Source: VAZQ01 sp963821505 (GTDB lineage: Bacteria > Pseudomonadota > Alphaproteobacteria > Rhizobiales > Xanthobacteraceae). Taken from it: DNA of 64,000 bases. The position numbers were made by a program, and so were the translations under genes. Numbering within the stretch: the stretch's first letter is position 1; every line of letters starts with the position of its first letter. The DNA lies in contig CAWGEH010000008.1 of assembly GCA_963821505.1 (NCBI GenBank), positions 1-64,000 on the forward strand. Reading direction: 5' to 3'. Below the pieces are notes generated by a model that was not told where the DNA came from, ran no database searches, and saw only the letters and a program-made list of their open reading frames with translations. Below, piece by piece: positions 51,320 to 59,246 of this stretch.

Positions 51320-51828
51320 GGTGTCCGCTCGTCGCGCAGGGTCGCGAGATAGGCGACCACGTCTTCGATCTGCTCTGCCGTGAGCACGGGCTTGCCTTGA
51401 AAGGCCGGCGCCACGCGCGTGAGACCTTCAATTCGATAGTAGGGCGGCATGATCGTGTCCGGGTTGAGACGGCTTGCGTCCACGATCCTCAGTCGCAGCT
51501 GGCCCTCCGACCAGCGCGCTCCGGTTCCCCTGAGGTCGGGAGCCAGTGTGCCCTGGAATTTCACCTCCGGGAAGGGCCCGCTGTGGCAGAGGAGGCAGAG
51601 GCCCACCTGCCGGTTAACGACGATGCTGCGCCCGCGTTCCACATCGCCCTTCGCACCGGTGAGCGATGCGGGAATGGCATCCCCCACGACGGTATAGGGC
51701 CGGAGTGTCTCCCCGGCCTGCGCTCCCGCCGCGAAGCTTGCAATCACCGCGGCGAGGGCAACCGCAGCGGTCAGCGCGCCGCGGCGCTCAGCCGAAGACT
51801 TCTTGTGTGATCGTCTTGAACCAGTCAT
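51316..51828 (-). CDS. soxX: SoxX-type monohaem cytochrome c
   Basis: A 170-residue periplasmic cytochrome. The hydrophobic signal (TAAVALAAVIASFAAGAQAG) is followed by C78-LL-C81-H82 (GLCLLCHSGPFP) and the distal methionine M127 in TIMPPYYR. DLRGTGARWSEGQLRLRIVD and LNPDTIMPPYY are typical of SoxX. It partners SoxA. ATG 51828 lies 41 bases inside the upstream flavoprotein gene, a longer overlap than others in the run, yet no better start is seen. Confidence 0.88.
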   Translation of the reverse strand: MTGSRRSHKKSSAERRGALTAAVALAAVIASFAAGAQAGETLRPYTVVGDAIPASLTGAKGDVERGRSIVVNRQVGLCLLCHSGPFPEVKFQGTLAPDLRGTGARWSEGQLRLRIVDASRLNPDTIMPPYYRIEGLTRVAPAFQGKPVLTAEQIEDVVAYLATLRDERTP

Positions 51829-53062
51829 TCGCGAGAGTCGCTTCGAGCGCGCGCGTCGAGCTCGGCGCATCCACGGCGCTCACGCCGCCCGAGCCTTCGA
51901 CCTCCTTGATCTGACCGTCCGCCGGCCGGTAGACGCCGCCGACCGAGATGGCGTAATCGGGCGCCACCAGACTGTAGCAGGTGTTGACGAGCTTGGGCTC
52001 GTCCGGCTTGCCGCCGGCCAGGAGCTTCGCCACCGCAGCCGCGCAGATCTTGCCCTCCGCATTCGCCGCGAAAGCGGATTTCGCCAGCGCGCCCGAGATC
52101 GCGGCATCGCCGATGACGTGGACGTTCGGCACCAACGCGGATTCGAACGTGGCGGGATCGATCGGGCACCAACCGGTGCGGTCGGCGGCCCCGGCAGTCT
52201 CGGCGATGCGTCCAGCCTTCTGCGGCGGAATCACGTTGGCGACGTCGGCTTTTTGCCGGCCGAAATCGGTGACGAGCGTCATCGCACCGACGTCGACCGA
52301 GGTGACCTTGCCGTCATTCGAGAGCGACACCCATTCCAGATTCGGATAATGCGCCTTCCAGGCGTTCTGGAACAGGCGCTGCTTGGAGAAGGTGTCGTTG
52401 GCATCGAGAATGATGACTTTCGATCTCGGTTTCTTGTTCTTGAGATAATAGGCGACCAGGCTCGCCCGCTCGTAGGGTCCGGGCGGGCAGCGGAAGGGAT
52501 TGGCGGGTACCGAGATCACCACGGTCCCGCCGTCCTCCATCGCTTCGAGCTGGCGGCGCAGCAGCACGGTCTGCTCGCCGGCGATCCAGGCATGCGGCAT
52601 GCGCTCGGCGGCAGCCTCGGTATAGCCGGGCAATGCGTTCCAGCGGATGTCGATGCCGGGCGCCAGCACCAGGCGGTCGTAGGGAAGCCGCGTACCATCG
52701 CCGAGCGTCACGGTGCGGCCCTGCGTATCGACCGCGGTCCCCGGCGCGATATGGACGGCGACCTGGTCGGTGGCGAGCTTGTTGTAACCGAACTCCTGCG
52801 CCTTGATGTCGCGAAGGCCGGCGATGACGCTGTTGCTGAACGGGCAGGCGACAAATATCGGTTTGGCCTCGACCAGCGTCACGGTGATGCGCGGATCGAT
52901 CCGCTTGATGAAGCGCGCGCAGGTCGCACCGGCAAAGCCGCCGCCCACGACGACCACACGTCCGCCGGCGCCCTGGGCGTGGGCGGGAAGCGGCAGCATG
53001 GCTGCCGCTGCGCCCGCAGCCGCGGTCTTGAGAAAAGCGCGCCGGCTGCGCGTTGCAGTCAT
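51788..53062 (-). CDS. flavocytochrome c sulfide dehydrogenase-like flavoprotein (FccB/SoxF type)
   Basis: A 424-residue Tat-exported FAD protein. The twin-arginine signal is TRSRRAFLKTAAAG. The FAD fold is VVVVGGGFAGATCARFI (about residues 36-52). The redox-centre cysteines are likely among those in IFVACPFSN, NPFRCPPGPYE and TGWCPIDPATFE. The C-terminal FCSD domain includes YSLVAPDYAISVGGVYR. It resembles the sulfide:cytochrome c oxidoreductase flavin subunit, paired with the cytochrome encoded 15 bases upstream (53078). In Sox clusters a SoxF homologue has a reactivating role, so sulfide oxidation is not certain. Confidence 0.88.
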   Translation of the reverse strand: MTATRSRRAFLKTAAAGAAAAMLPLPAHAQGAGGRVVVVGGGFAGATCARFIKRIDPRITVTLVEAKPIFVACPFSNSVIAGLRDIKAQEFGYNKLATDQVAVHIAPGTAVDTQGRTVTLGDGTRLPYDRLVLAPGIDIRWNALPGYTEAAAERMPHAWIAGEQTVLLRRQLEAMEDGGTVVISVPANPFRCPPGPYERASLVAYYLKNKKPRSKVIILDANDTFSKQRLFQNAWKAHYPNLEWVSLSNDGKVTSVDVGAMTLVTDFGRQKADVANVIPPQKAGRIAETAGAADRTGWCPIDPATFESALVPNVHVIGDAAISGALAKSAFAANAEGKICAAAVAKLLAGGKPDEPKLVNTCYSLVAPDYAISVGGVYRPADGQIKEVEGSGGVSAVDAPSSTRALEATLANDWFKTITQEVFG

Positions 53063-53077
53063 GATCGGCCTCCTTCC

Positions 53078-53380
53078 TCAATCCTTTGACGCGCCGTACC
53101 AGGCGGCGATGGCTCTGACTTCGTCCTCGGAGAAACCCTTGGCGATGCGGCCCATGACGGTCGATGGACGTTGCCCGGACTTGAACGCTTGCATCGCGGC
53201 GACGATGTCCGCGGGATTGCGGCCTACCAGCCGCGGCACCATGCTGTCCACCCGGCCGGCCGGATGGCAGCCGGAACAGGACAGGGCGCCGGGCGGAGCA
53301 TCCGCCGGGCCGGCCGCCGAAGCGTGACCGATCAGAATGAAGACTAGGGCGGCGGCGGTCACGATGCGTGTGGCACTCAT
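53078..53380 (-). CDS. small c-type cytochrome (FccA-like subunit)
   Basis: A 100-residue monohaem cytochrome with a signal peptide (TAAALVFILIGHASAAG). The haem site is C35-SG-C38-H39 (LSCSGCHPAG). The later part (VPRLVGRNPADIVAAMQAFK, SGQRPSTVMGRIAKGFSEDE) is that of class I sulfide-dehydrogenase cytochrome subunits, with M in TVMGRIA as probable ligand. It lies between the molybdenum hydroxylase iorB (51 bases upstream) and the FccB-like gene, so it could accept electrons from either. Confidence 0.85.
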   Translation of the reverse strand: MSATRIVTAAALVFILIGHASAAGPADAPPGALSCSGCHPAGRVDSMVPRLVGRNPADIVAAMQAFKSGQRPSTVMGRIAKGFSEDEVRAIAAWYGASKD

Positions 53381-53431
53381 GTCTGGCCTTCCGAATACTG
53401 GTCGGTGCCGATGGCCGCCGTTCGTTTCCGG

Positions 53432-55594
53432 TTATGCGTTCCTCAAATCGTGGTTTTTGAGCGGCAGAGAACGGATGCGCTTGCCGGTCGCCGCGAAAAC
53501 GGCGTTGCACAAAGCAGGCGCGAGCGGAGGCACGGGCGTTTCCCCGACGCCACCCCAGAACCCGCCGCTCGCCAGGATGACGGTCTCCACCCGCGGCATC
53601 TCGGCCAGACGCAGCATCGGGTAATCGTGGAAGTTCGACTGCTCCACCCGGCCCTGCGTGATGGTGATTTCCCCGTACAGCGCCGCGGTGAGCCCGTAGA
53701 CGATCGCGCTCTCGGTCTGCATTTCGACGGTCAGCGGGTTGACCACATGGCCGGCGTCGATCGCCGACACGACGCGGTGCACACGCACTTTACCGTCATC
53801 GCCGACCGAGGCCTCGACCACCTGCGCACAAATGCTGTTTTGCGAGCCATGGAGCGCGATGCCGCGAAACACTCCGTTCGGCAGGGCCGAGCCCCATTCT
53901 GCGCGCCGCGCCGCGGCGTCGAGCACCGCAAGCTCTTTGGGCTGTTTTGCCAGCAGCTTGCGCCTGAACAGATACGGGTCGGTGCCCGCCGCATGCGCCA
54001 TCTCGTCGACGAAGCTCTCCTTGAAGAACGCGTTCTGCGAGTGGTTGACGCTGCGCCAGACGCCAACCGGTACATGCGTGTTCCGCATGGCGTAGTCGAC
54101 GCGGTAGTTAGGCACGTCATAGGGCATGTCTTCCAGCAGCCCTTGCAGAAAATTCCGGTCGACCCCGAACTGCATGACGCGGGGCGAGACCGCCGCGATG
54201 ATGGATTGGCCCGCGGTCCGGATCGTCCAGCCGATCGGCATGCCGCCGGCGTCGAGGCCGGCCGTCATCCTGGCGGCCGCCACCGGCCGGTAGAAATCGT
54301 GACGAATGTCCTCCTCGCGTGTCCAAACGAGCTTCACCGGCTGGTCCACCTCTTTTGCGATCAGGACGGCCTGCCGGATGAAATCTTGAAAAATTCCGCG
54401 CCGGCCGAAGCCGCAGCCGAGCATCATCTTGTGAACCACGACCTTGCTCGGCGGCACTCCGGCGGCGTCGGCTGCAATCGCAAGCGCTGTCTCGCCGTCC
54501 TGGGTCGGCGCCCAGATCTCGACGCCGTCGGCCGTCACATGCGCCGTGCAGTTCTGCGGCTCCATGGTGGCATGACCGAGGAAGGGGACCTCATAGTCGG
54601 CTGCGATCCGCTTGACCGCCTGCGCCAGTGCGCGGTCGCAGTCCCCGTCGTTGCGGCCGATGCGTGCGTCGCTGGCGGCGAGCCCCCCGTGCAGGTTCTG
54701 TTGGATGGTGGCGCTGGAAACCTCGCGGTCGTCACCACCGGCGTCCCAGGTCACGGCCAGCGCGGCCGCGGCCTTTTTCGCCCGCCACCAGCTGTCCGCC
54801 ACCACGGCCACGGCGTCCGGCTGCTTCACCACGCGGTGGACACCCTTCATGCCGGCGAGCGTGGTCGCGTCGACAGCCTTCAACCTGCCCTTGAACACCG
54901 GGCATTGGACGATGGCTGCGTACAGCATATTCGGCAGGCGCACGTCGATGGCGTAGATCGGCTTGCCCGTGACCTTGTCGGGAACGTCGAATCGCCTTTG
55001 TCGGGTGCCGATCAGGGTCCATTCCTTCGGATCCTTCAGCTTCACCTGCGCGGGCGGAGCGACATCGGCGGCGGCGGCGGCGACGCTCCCGAAACTGACG
55101 GTACGGCCGCTCGGAAGGTGAGTGATCGTGCTGTTGGCAGCGGTGCACTCGGTCCTGGGCACGTTCCAGCGCGCGGCCGCTGCTGCGATGAGCATCGTAC
55201 GTGCGATCGCCCCGGCGCGGCGCAGGTCCTCCTGCGATGCGCTGATCGAACGGCTCGCCCCGGTCGACATGTTGCCCCAGACCCGATCGCGCCTGCGGTT
55301 CTCATGCGGCGGCGCGAATTCCGCCTCCACCTTGCTCCAGTCGCATCCGAGCTCTTCCGCCACCAGCATCGGCAGCGCGGTGAAGCTGCCCTGGCCCATC
55401 TCCGATTTGGCGACCCGGATGATCACGCTGTCGTCGGGCTCGATCACGATCCAGGCGGTGATTTCCCGAAAGGACGCGGATGCGTGAGCCGGCTGCGAGC
55501 CGAGCGGGATTTCGAAGCCGAGCGCAAGCGATCCGCCTGCCGCGGCGACGCTGACCAGGAATGAGCGCCGGTTGACCTGCGGGCCGACGGTCAT
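53432..55594 (-). CDS. molybdopterin-binding subunit, xanthine dehydrogenase family (IorB-like), copy 1
   Basis: A 720-residue molybdenum hydroxylase large subunit of the isoquinoline 1-oxidoreductase beta type. It has a Tat signal (VNRRSFLVSVAAAGGSLALG), then paired molybdopterin domains with KSEMGQGSFTALPMLVAEEL, LGCGFGRRGIFQDFIRQAV, VGVWRSVNHSQNAFFKESFV and GGFWGGVGETPVPPLAPALC, which includes the catalytic Glu region (GVGE). It hydroxylates N-heteroaromatics or aldehydes with water and passes electrons via IorA clusters to a cytochrome. ATG 55594 overlaps the iorA stop by four bases. It is the most divergent of the three iorB genes here. Confidence 0.9.
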   Translation of the reverse strand: MTVGPQVNRRSFLVSVAAAGGSLALGFEIPLGSQPAHASASFREITAWIVIEPDDSVIIRVAKSEMGQGSFTALPMLVAEELGCDWSKVEAEFAPPHENRRRDRVWGNMSTGASRSISASQEDLRRAGAIARTMLIAAAAARWNVPRTECTAANSTITHLPSGRTVSFGSVAAAAADVAPPAQVKLKDPKEWTLIGTRQRRFDVPDKVTGKPIYAIDVRLPNMLYAAIVQCPVFKGRLKAVDATTLAGMKGVHRVVKQPDAVAVVADSWWRAKKAAAALAVTWDAGGDDREVSSATIQQNLHGGLAASDARIGRNDGDCDRALAQAVKRIAADYEVPFLGHATMEPQNCTAHVTADGVEIWAPTQDGETALAIAADAAGVPPSKVVVHKMMLGCGFGRRGIFQDFIRQAVLIAKEVDQPVKLVWTREEDIRHDFYRPVAAARMTAGLDAGGMPIGWTIRTAGQSIIAAVSPRVMQFGVDRNFLQGLLEDMPYDVPNYRVDYAMRNTHVPVGVWRSVNHSQNAFFKESFVDEMAHAAGTDPYLFRRKLLAKQPKELAVLDAAARRAEWGSALPNGVFRGIALHGSQNSICAQVVEASVGDDGKVRVHRVVSAIDAGHVVNPLTVEMQTESAIVYGLTAALYGEITITQGRVEQSNFHDYPMLRLAEMPRVETVILASGGFWGGVGETPVPPLAPALCNAVFAATGKRIRSLPLKNHDLRNA

Positions 55595-56064
55595 GGGGAT
55601 GTCATCCCGCTGACGCGTCGGGCCACCGCAGCGTGAATGGCAGCGCGGATGCGCTGGTAGGTGCCGCAACGGCAAATATTGCTGATGCCGGCGTCGATCT
55701 CAGCGTCGCTCGGATTGGGTTTCTCCTTGAGAAGGGCCGCGACCGCCATGATCATTCCGCTCTGGCAATAGCCGCATTGCGGAACGTCGAGATCGATCCA
55801 CGCCCTCTGCACTGGATGAAGCGTGCCATTCCGCCCCAGGCCCTCGATGGTGGTGATCTGTCTATCCACGATCGTGCTCACCGGCAGCGAGCAGGATCGA
55901 ACCGGCCTGCCGTCGACGTGCACCGTGCAGGCGCCGCATTGGGCAATCCCGCAGCCGAATTTGGTGCCCATCAGGCCCAGTGTATCCCGCAGCACCCACA
56001 GCAGCGGCGTGTCGGGATCGACATCGACGTCGTAGGCTTGCCCGTTGACGGTAAGACGCGTCAT
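55591..56064 (-). CDS. [2Fe-2S] subunit of IorAB-type molybdenum hydroxylase, copy 1
   Basis: A 157-residue iron-sulfur subunit with two [2Fe-2S] centres. The plant-type site uses C38, C43, C46 and C58 (KFGCGIAQCGACTVHVDG). The second uses C97, C100, C131 and C133 (VPQCGYCQSGMI and ISNICRCGTYQ). It has no signal; export is by piggyback on the Tat signal of IorB. It heads the eight-gene run that ends with soxA. Family members act on quinoline- and isoquinoline-like rings, nicotinate or aldehydes. Confidence 0.92.
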   Translation of the reverse strand: MTRLTVNGQAYDVDVDPDTPLLWVLRDTLGLMGTKFGCGIAQCGACTVHVDGRPVRSCSLPVSTIVDRQITTIEGLGRNGTLHPVQRAWIDLDVPQCGYCQSGMIMAVAALLKEKPNPSDAEIDAGISNICRCGTYQRIRAAIHAAVARRVSGMTSP

Positions 56065-56221
56065 CCCCCCTCCTTGACCGCACCTGCCACGCCTCCAAAC
56101 CGGGCAGGATGGTCGCCACCGAACTTAGTTCAAAAGGACAATACGGGCAAAAAATAGCCCGTGCAGGCGCCCGCGACCATGACGCCAGCCGGTTTCGCCC
56201 GCGTTAACGCTGTAACAATGA

Positions 56222-56246
56222 AGCGGCGGCCGTTGCGGCCGCCGCT
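56222..56246 (-). terminator. probable terminator after the second iorB gene
   Basis: AGCGGCGGCCG and CGGCCGCCGCT pair perfectly around TTG, starting 11 bases beyond the stop at 56257; the run after it on the minus strand (TTCATTGTT) is a weak U-tract. Confidence 0.65.
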
Positions 56247-56256
56247 CCGGATGGTC

Positions 56257-58446
56257 TCACGCCATCTGGATGTTGTGGTTCCTGAGCGGAAACGACCGGA
56301 TGCGCTGGCCCGACGCCTTGAAGAACGCGTTGAGCACCGCGGGCGCGGCCACACAGATCGTCGGCTCGCCCACGCCTCCCCAGGGATCGGTCCCTCCGGA
56401 TGGCATGAGGATCAATTCCACCTTCGGCATTTCGGCGATGCGCATCGAGTTGTAGTTGTCGAAGTTGGTCTGCTCGATGCGGCCGTCCTTGACCGTGCAC
56501 TCCTGATAGAACAGGGCGGAGAGGCCATAGACGAACGAGCCGGCGACCTGCCGGTCGATCTGCGCCGGGTTGACAGCATAGGTCGGATCGGTAGCGCCGA
56601 CGATCCGGTGGACCTTGATCTTGTTGCCGCCGGTGACGGAGACCTCCGCCGCCGCCGCCACGTAGGCGTTGAACGCCTTCATGTGGGCGAGCCCGCGGAA
56701 GACGCCTTGCGGCGCGGGCTTGCCCCAGCCGATCCGCTCGGCAACCGCATTGAGCACGGCAAGGTTCCTGGGATGCTTGCTCATCAGCTTGCGGCGGAAT
56801 TCGAGCTCGTCCTGGCCGACCGCTTGCGCCAGTTCGTCCATGAAGCACTCGAGGAAGATGGCGTTCTGGTTGATGTTCACACCGCGCCAGAAGCCCGGCT
56901 TGATGTGCGGATTGCGCATGGCGTGATCGATCATCAGGTTGGGGATCGAGTAGCCGAACGCGTGCTCGGTGCCGGCGGGCATCAGGCCCTGGAACGTGAG
57001 CGGATCCTTGCCCTTGTCGAGGTTCTGCGGGAAAACGTCCGCCAGAATCGACTGCCCGGAAAGCCGCATGTGCAGGGCGGTCAGGTTGTTGTTGGCATCG
57101 AACCCGCCGACCAGCTTGCTCTGCATGACCGGGTGATAACGGCCGTGCGTCATGTCCTCCTCGCGCGACCACAATAGCTTTACAGGAGTGCCGGGCATCT
57201 GCTTGGCGATGAGGACGGCCTGGGTGGTGTAATCGTGGAAGGCACCGCGTCGGCCGAAGCCGCCGCCGAGGTGGATCTTGTACATCTCCACCTTGTTGGC
57301 GGGCAGACCGGACGCCGCCAAGGCCGCCGCGAACGCGGCTTCGCCGTTTTGCGTCGGACCCCACACCTCGCACTTGTCGGGCGTATAGAGCGCGGTGGCG
57401 TTCATCGGCTCCATGCACGCATGGTTCTGGTAGGGATAGGCGTAGACCGCCTCGACCTTTTTGGCCGCGCCAGCGAGCGCCGCCTTGGCGTCGCCGTTGG
57501 CATTGCCGACGAACGCCTCCGGGGCGTCGAGGCCGGCCTTGAGCCACTCCGCAATGGATGCGCTCGAGACCTTGGCGTTCTCGCCCTCGTCCCAGACGAC
57601 CGGGAGCGCGTCGAGCGCGGTCTTGGCTTGCCACCAGGTATCCGCGACCACAGCGACGCCGGAATCGCCGACCTGCACCACTTTCTTGACGCCGGGCATG
57701 TTCGCGACCTTGGCGGCGTCGAAGCTCTTGATCTTGCCGCCCTGCACCGGGCAGTCCTTGATCGCGGCCGTCAGCATCCCGGGAAGCCTGAGGTCGGCGC
57801 CGTAGACCTGCTTGCCCGTGATCTTGTCAGGGGTGTCGAGGCGCTTGAGTGGCTTGCCCGCGATCTTCCAGTCCTTCGGGTCCTTGAGCTTGATGTCCTT
57901 CGGCGGCTCCACCTTGGCGGCGGCTTCCGCAACCTTGCCGTAGGTGGTGGTGCGGCCCGACGGCGTGTGGGTGATCACGCTGTTCGACGCGCTCACCTCC
58001 GAGACCGGAACCTTCCACTCGTTGGCCGCGGCTTGCTTGAGCATCTCGCGCGCCGCCGCGCCGCCCTGGCGGACGTATTCGTGCGACATCCGGATGCCGC
58101 GGCTCCCGCCCGTCGACATATCGCCCCAGACGCGCTTGCGGGCGACGTTCTGTCCCGGCGTGGGATATTCGGTCGTGACCTTCGACCAGTCGCAATCGAG
58201 CTCTTCCGCGACGAGCTGGGCGAGCCCGGTAAGGGTACCTTGGCCCATCTCGGAACGCGCAATGCGAATGACGACGGTGTCGTCGGGGCGGATCACCACC
58301 CAGGCATTGACTTCCGGCGTGCCGTCGGCGGCGCGGATCACCTGTGGTCCGCCGAACGGGATGTCGAGGCTGAGCGCCAATCCGCCGCCGGCGGCGGCCG
58401 CGCTCACGACGAAGGTGCGGCGATTCATTTTGGGCATGTAATTCAT
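56257..58446 (-). CDS. molybdopterin-binding subunit, IorB-like, copy 2
   Basis: A 729-residue Tat-exported large subunit (signal MNRRTFVVSAAAAGGGLALS). Motifs are RSEMGQGTLTGLAQLVAEEL, LGGGFGRRGAFHDYTTQAVL, GFWRGVNINQNAIFLECFMD and GGVGEPTICVAAPAVLNAFF. It is much closer to copy 3 (59247) than to copy 1; long blocks such as the region around DIKLKDPKDWKIAGKPLKRL are shared. It follows its iorA gene by 13 bases, and a hairpin terminator follows. The substrate is unknown. Confidence 0.9.
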   Translation of the reverse strand: MNYMPKMNRRTFVVSAAAAGGGLALSLDIPFGGPQVIRAADGTPEVNAWVVIRPDDTVVIRIARSEMGQGTLTGLAQLVAEELDCDWSKVTTEYPTPGQNVARKRVWGDMSTGGSRGIRMSHEYVRQGGAAAREMLKQAAANEWKVPVSEVSASNSVITHTPSGRTTTYGKVAEAAAKVEPPKDIKLKDPKDWKIAGKPLKRLDTPDKITGKQVYGADLRLPGMLTAAIKDCPVQGGKIKSFDAAKVANMPGVKKVVQVGDSGVAVVADTWWQAKTALDALPVVWDEGENAKVSSASIAEWLKAGLDAPEAFVGNANGDAKAALAGAAKKVEAVYAYPYQNHACMEPMNATALYTPDKCEVWGPTQNGEAAFAAALAASGLPANKVEMYKIHLGGGFGRRGAFHDYTTQAVLIAKQMPGTPVKLLWSREEDMTHGRYHPVMQSKLVGGFDANNNLTALHMRLSGQSILADVFPQNLDKGKDPLTFQGLMPAGTEHAFGYSIPNLMIDHAMRNPHIKPGFWRGVNINQNAIFLECFMDELAQAVGQDELEFRRKLMSKHPRNLAVLNAVAERIGWGKPAPQGVFRGLAHMKAFNAYVAAAAEVSVTGGNKIKVHRIVGATDPTYAVNPAQIDRQVAGSFVYGLSALFYQECTVKDGRIEQTNFDNYNSMRIAEMPKVELILMPSGGTDPWGGVGEPTICVAAPAVLNAFFKASGQRIRSFPLRNHNIQMA

Positions 58447-58459
58447 GGCTGCCTCCCTC

Positions 58460-58909
58460 TCACGCGCTCGCAGCGGCGTGGATCGCCTCGCGCACCTGCT
58501 GGAAGGTGCCGCAACGGCAGATGTTGGTGATGTTGGCGTCGATGTCGGCGTCGGTCGGCTTCGGCTTGTCCTTGAGCAGCGCCGCCACCGCCATGATCAT
58601 GCCGCACTGGCAATAGCCGCACTGCGGCACGTCGTGGTCGAGCCACGCCTTCTGCACCTTGTGCAGCGTGCCGTTCTGCGCCAGTCCTTCGATCGTGGTG
58701 ATCTTCCGCCCTTCGACCGCGCTCAACGGCACCGAGCACGAGCGCATCGCGATGCCGTCGACATGGACGGTGCAGGCGCCGCACTGGGCGATGCCGCATC
58801 CGTATTTGGTGCCGGTCAGTCCGATATTCTCCCGCAACACCCACAGCAGCGGAGTGTTGGGATCGGCATCGACCTGATGCGTCGTTCCATTCACGCTGAG
58901 AGCAGCCAT
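58460..58909 (-). CDS. [2Fe-2S] subunit of IorAB-type hydroxylase, copy 2
   Basis: A 149-residue subunit with the eight cluster cysteines (YGCGIAQCGACTVHVDG, VPQCGYCQCGMI, ITNICRCGTFQ). An extra cysteine occurs in the second motif (CQCG). ATG 58909 has GAGGACTGCAC upstream. Its nucleotide sequence, including the last bases after the stop side and four bases before the start codon, reads the same as that of copy 3 at 61441-61890, while the partner iorB genes differ. That pattern suggests recent gene conversion or duplication. Confidence 0.92.
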   Translation of the reverse strand: MAALSVNGTTHQVDADPNTPLLWVLRENIGLTGTKYGCGIAQCGACTVHVDGIAMRSCSVPLSAVEGRKITTIEGLAQNGTLHKVQKAWLDHDVPQCGYCQCGMIMAVAALLKDKPKPTDADIDANITNICRCGTFQQVREAIHAAASA

Positions 58910-58995
58910 GTGCAGTCCTCCCAATGAGTCGCCAAGCGGCGATGTTTTCGACGCGGCGGCAACCCGTCGGTAGCGCCGCGTACGCTGTCCTGATG

Positions 58996-59035
58996 ACGAG
59001 CTTGGTTTCATTCTAATATGGAAACCGCGGGTCCG
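58996..59035 (-). promoter_or_regulatory. conserved upstream block of iorA copy 2
   Basis: The stretch GAGCTTGGTTTCATTCTAAT with following GGAAACCGC recurs upstream of iorA copy 3 (61983-62022) at about the same distance (roughly 90-125 bases), though the sequence between block and gene differs. It contains GGTTTC (59004-59009) and GAAACC (59021-59026), an inverted repeat. It is likely a promoter or operator. Confidence 0.45.
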
Positions 59036-59201
59036 CGAGGTCGAATCGGCACCGGACCGCGCGGCGTCGCCCACGCACGCGGGCAGTCTATAAATTGGGC
59101 CTGCTATTCAAGGGTTAGTAGTGCGCCGGCTGCGAAACGCCGACCGGCTGGGCCCGAGCCGCACCCGCGCGAGATGACGTGGCGGCGTTGAATTCGTTTT
59201 C

Positions 59202-59244
59202 AAAAAAGCGGCGCGGCAGCCGAAGGAGGCTGCCGCGCCGCTTT
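59202..59244 (-). terminator. strong intrinsic terminator after the third iorB gene
   Basis: A 16-bp perfect stem (AAAGCGGCGCGGCAGC with GCTGCCGCGCCGCTTT, loop of eight) on the minus strand is followed by a TTTTTTGAAAACG run. It begins three bases past the stop at 59247. Confidence 0.9.
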
Positions 59245-59246
59245 CG

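Noticed and set aside
49732..51828. Standard thiosulfate-oxidising Sox system
   Set aside because: SoxB and SoxCD are absent from the window and the SoxY relative lacks the GGCGG arm, so the canonical label is not justified.
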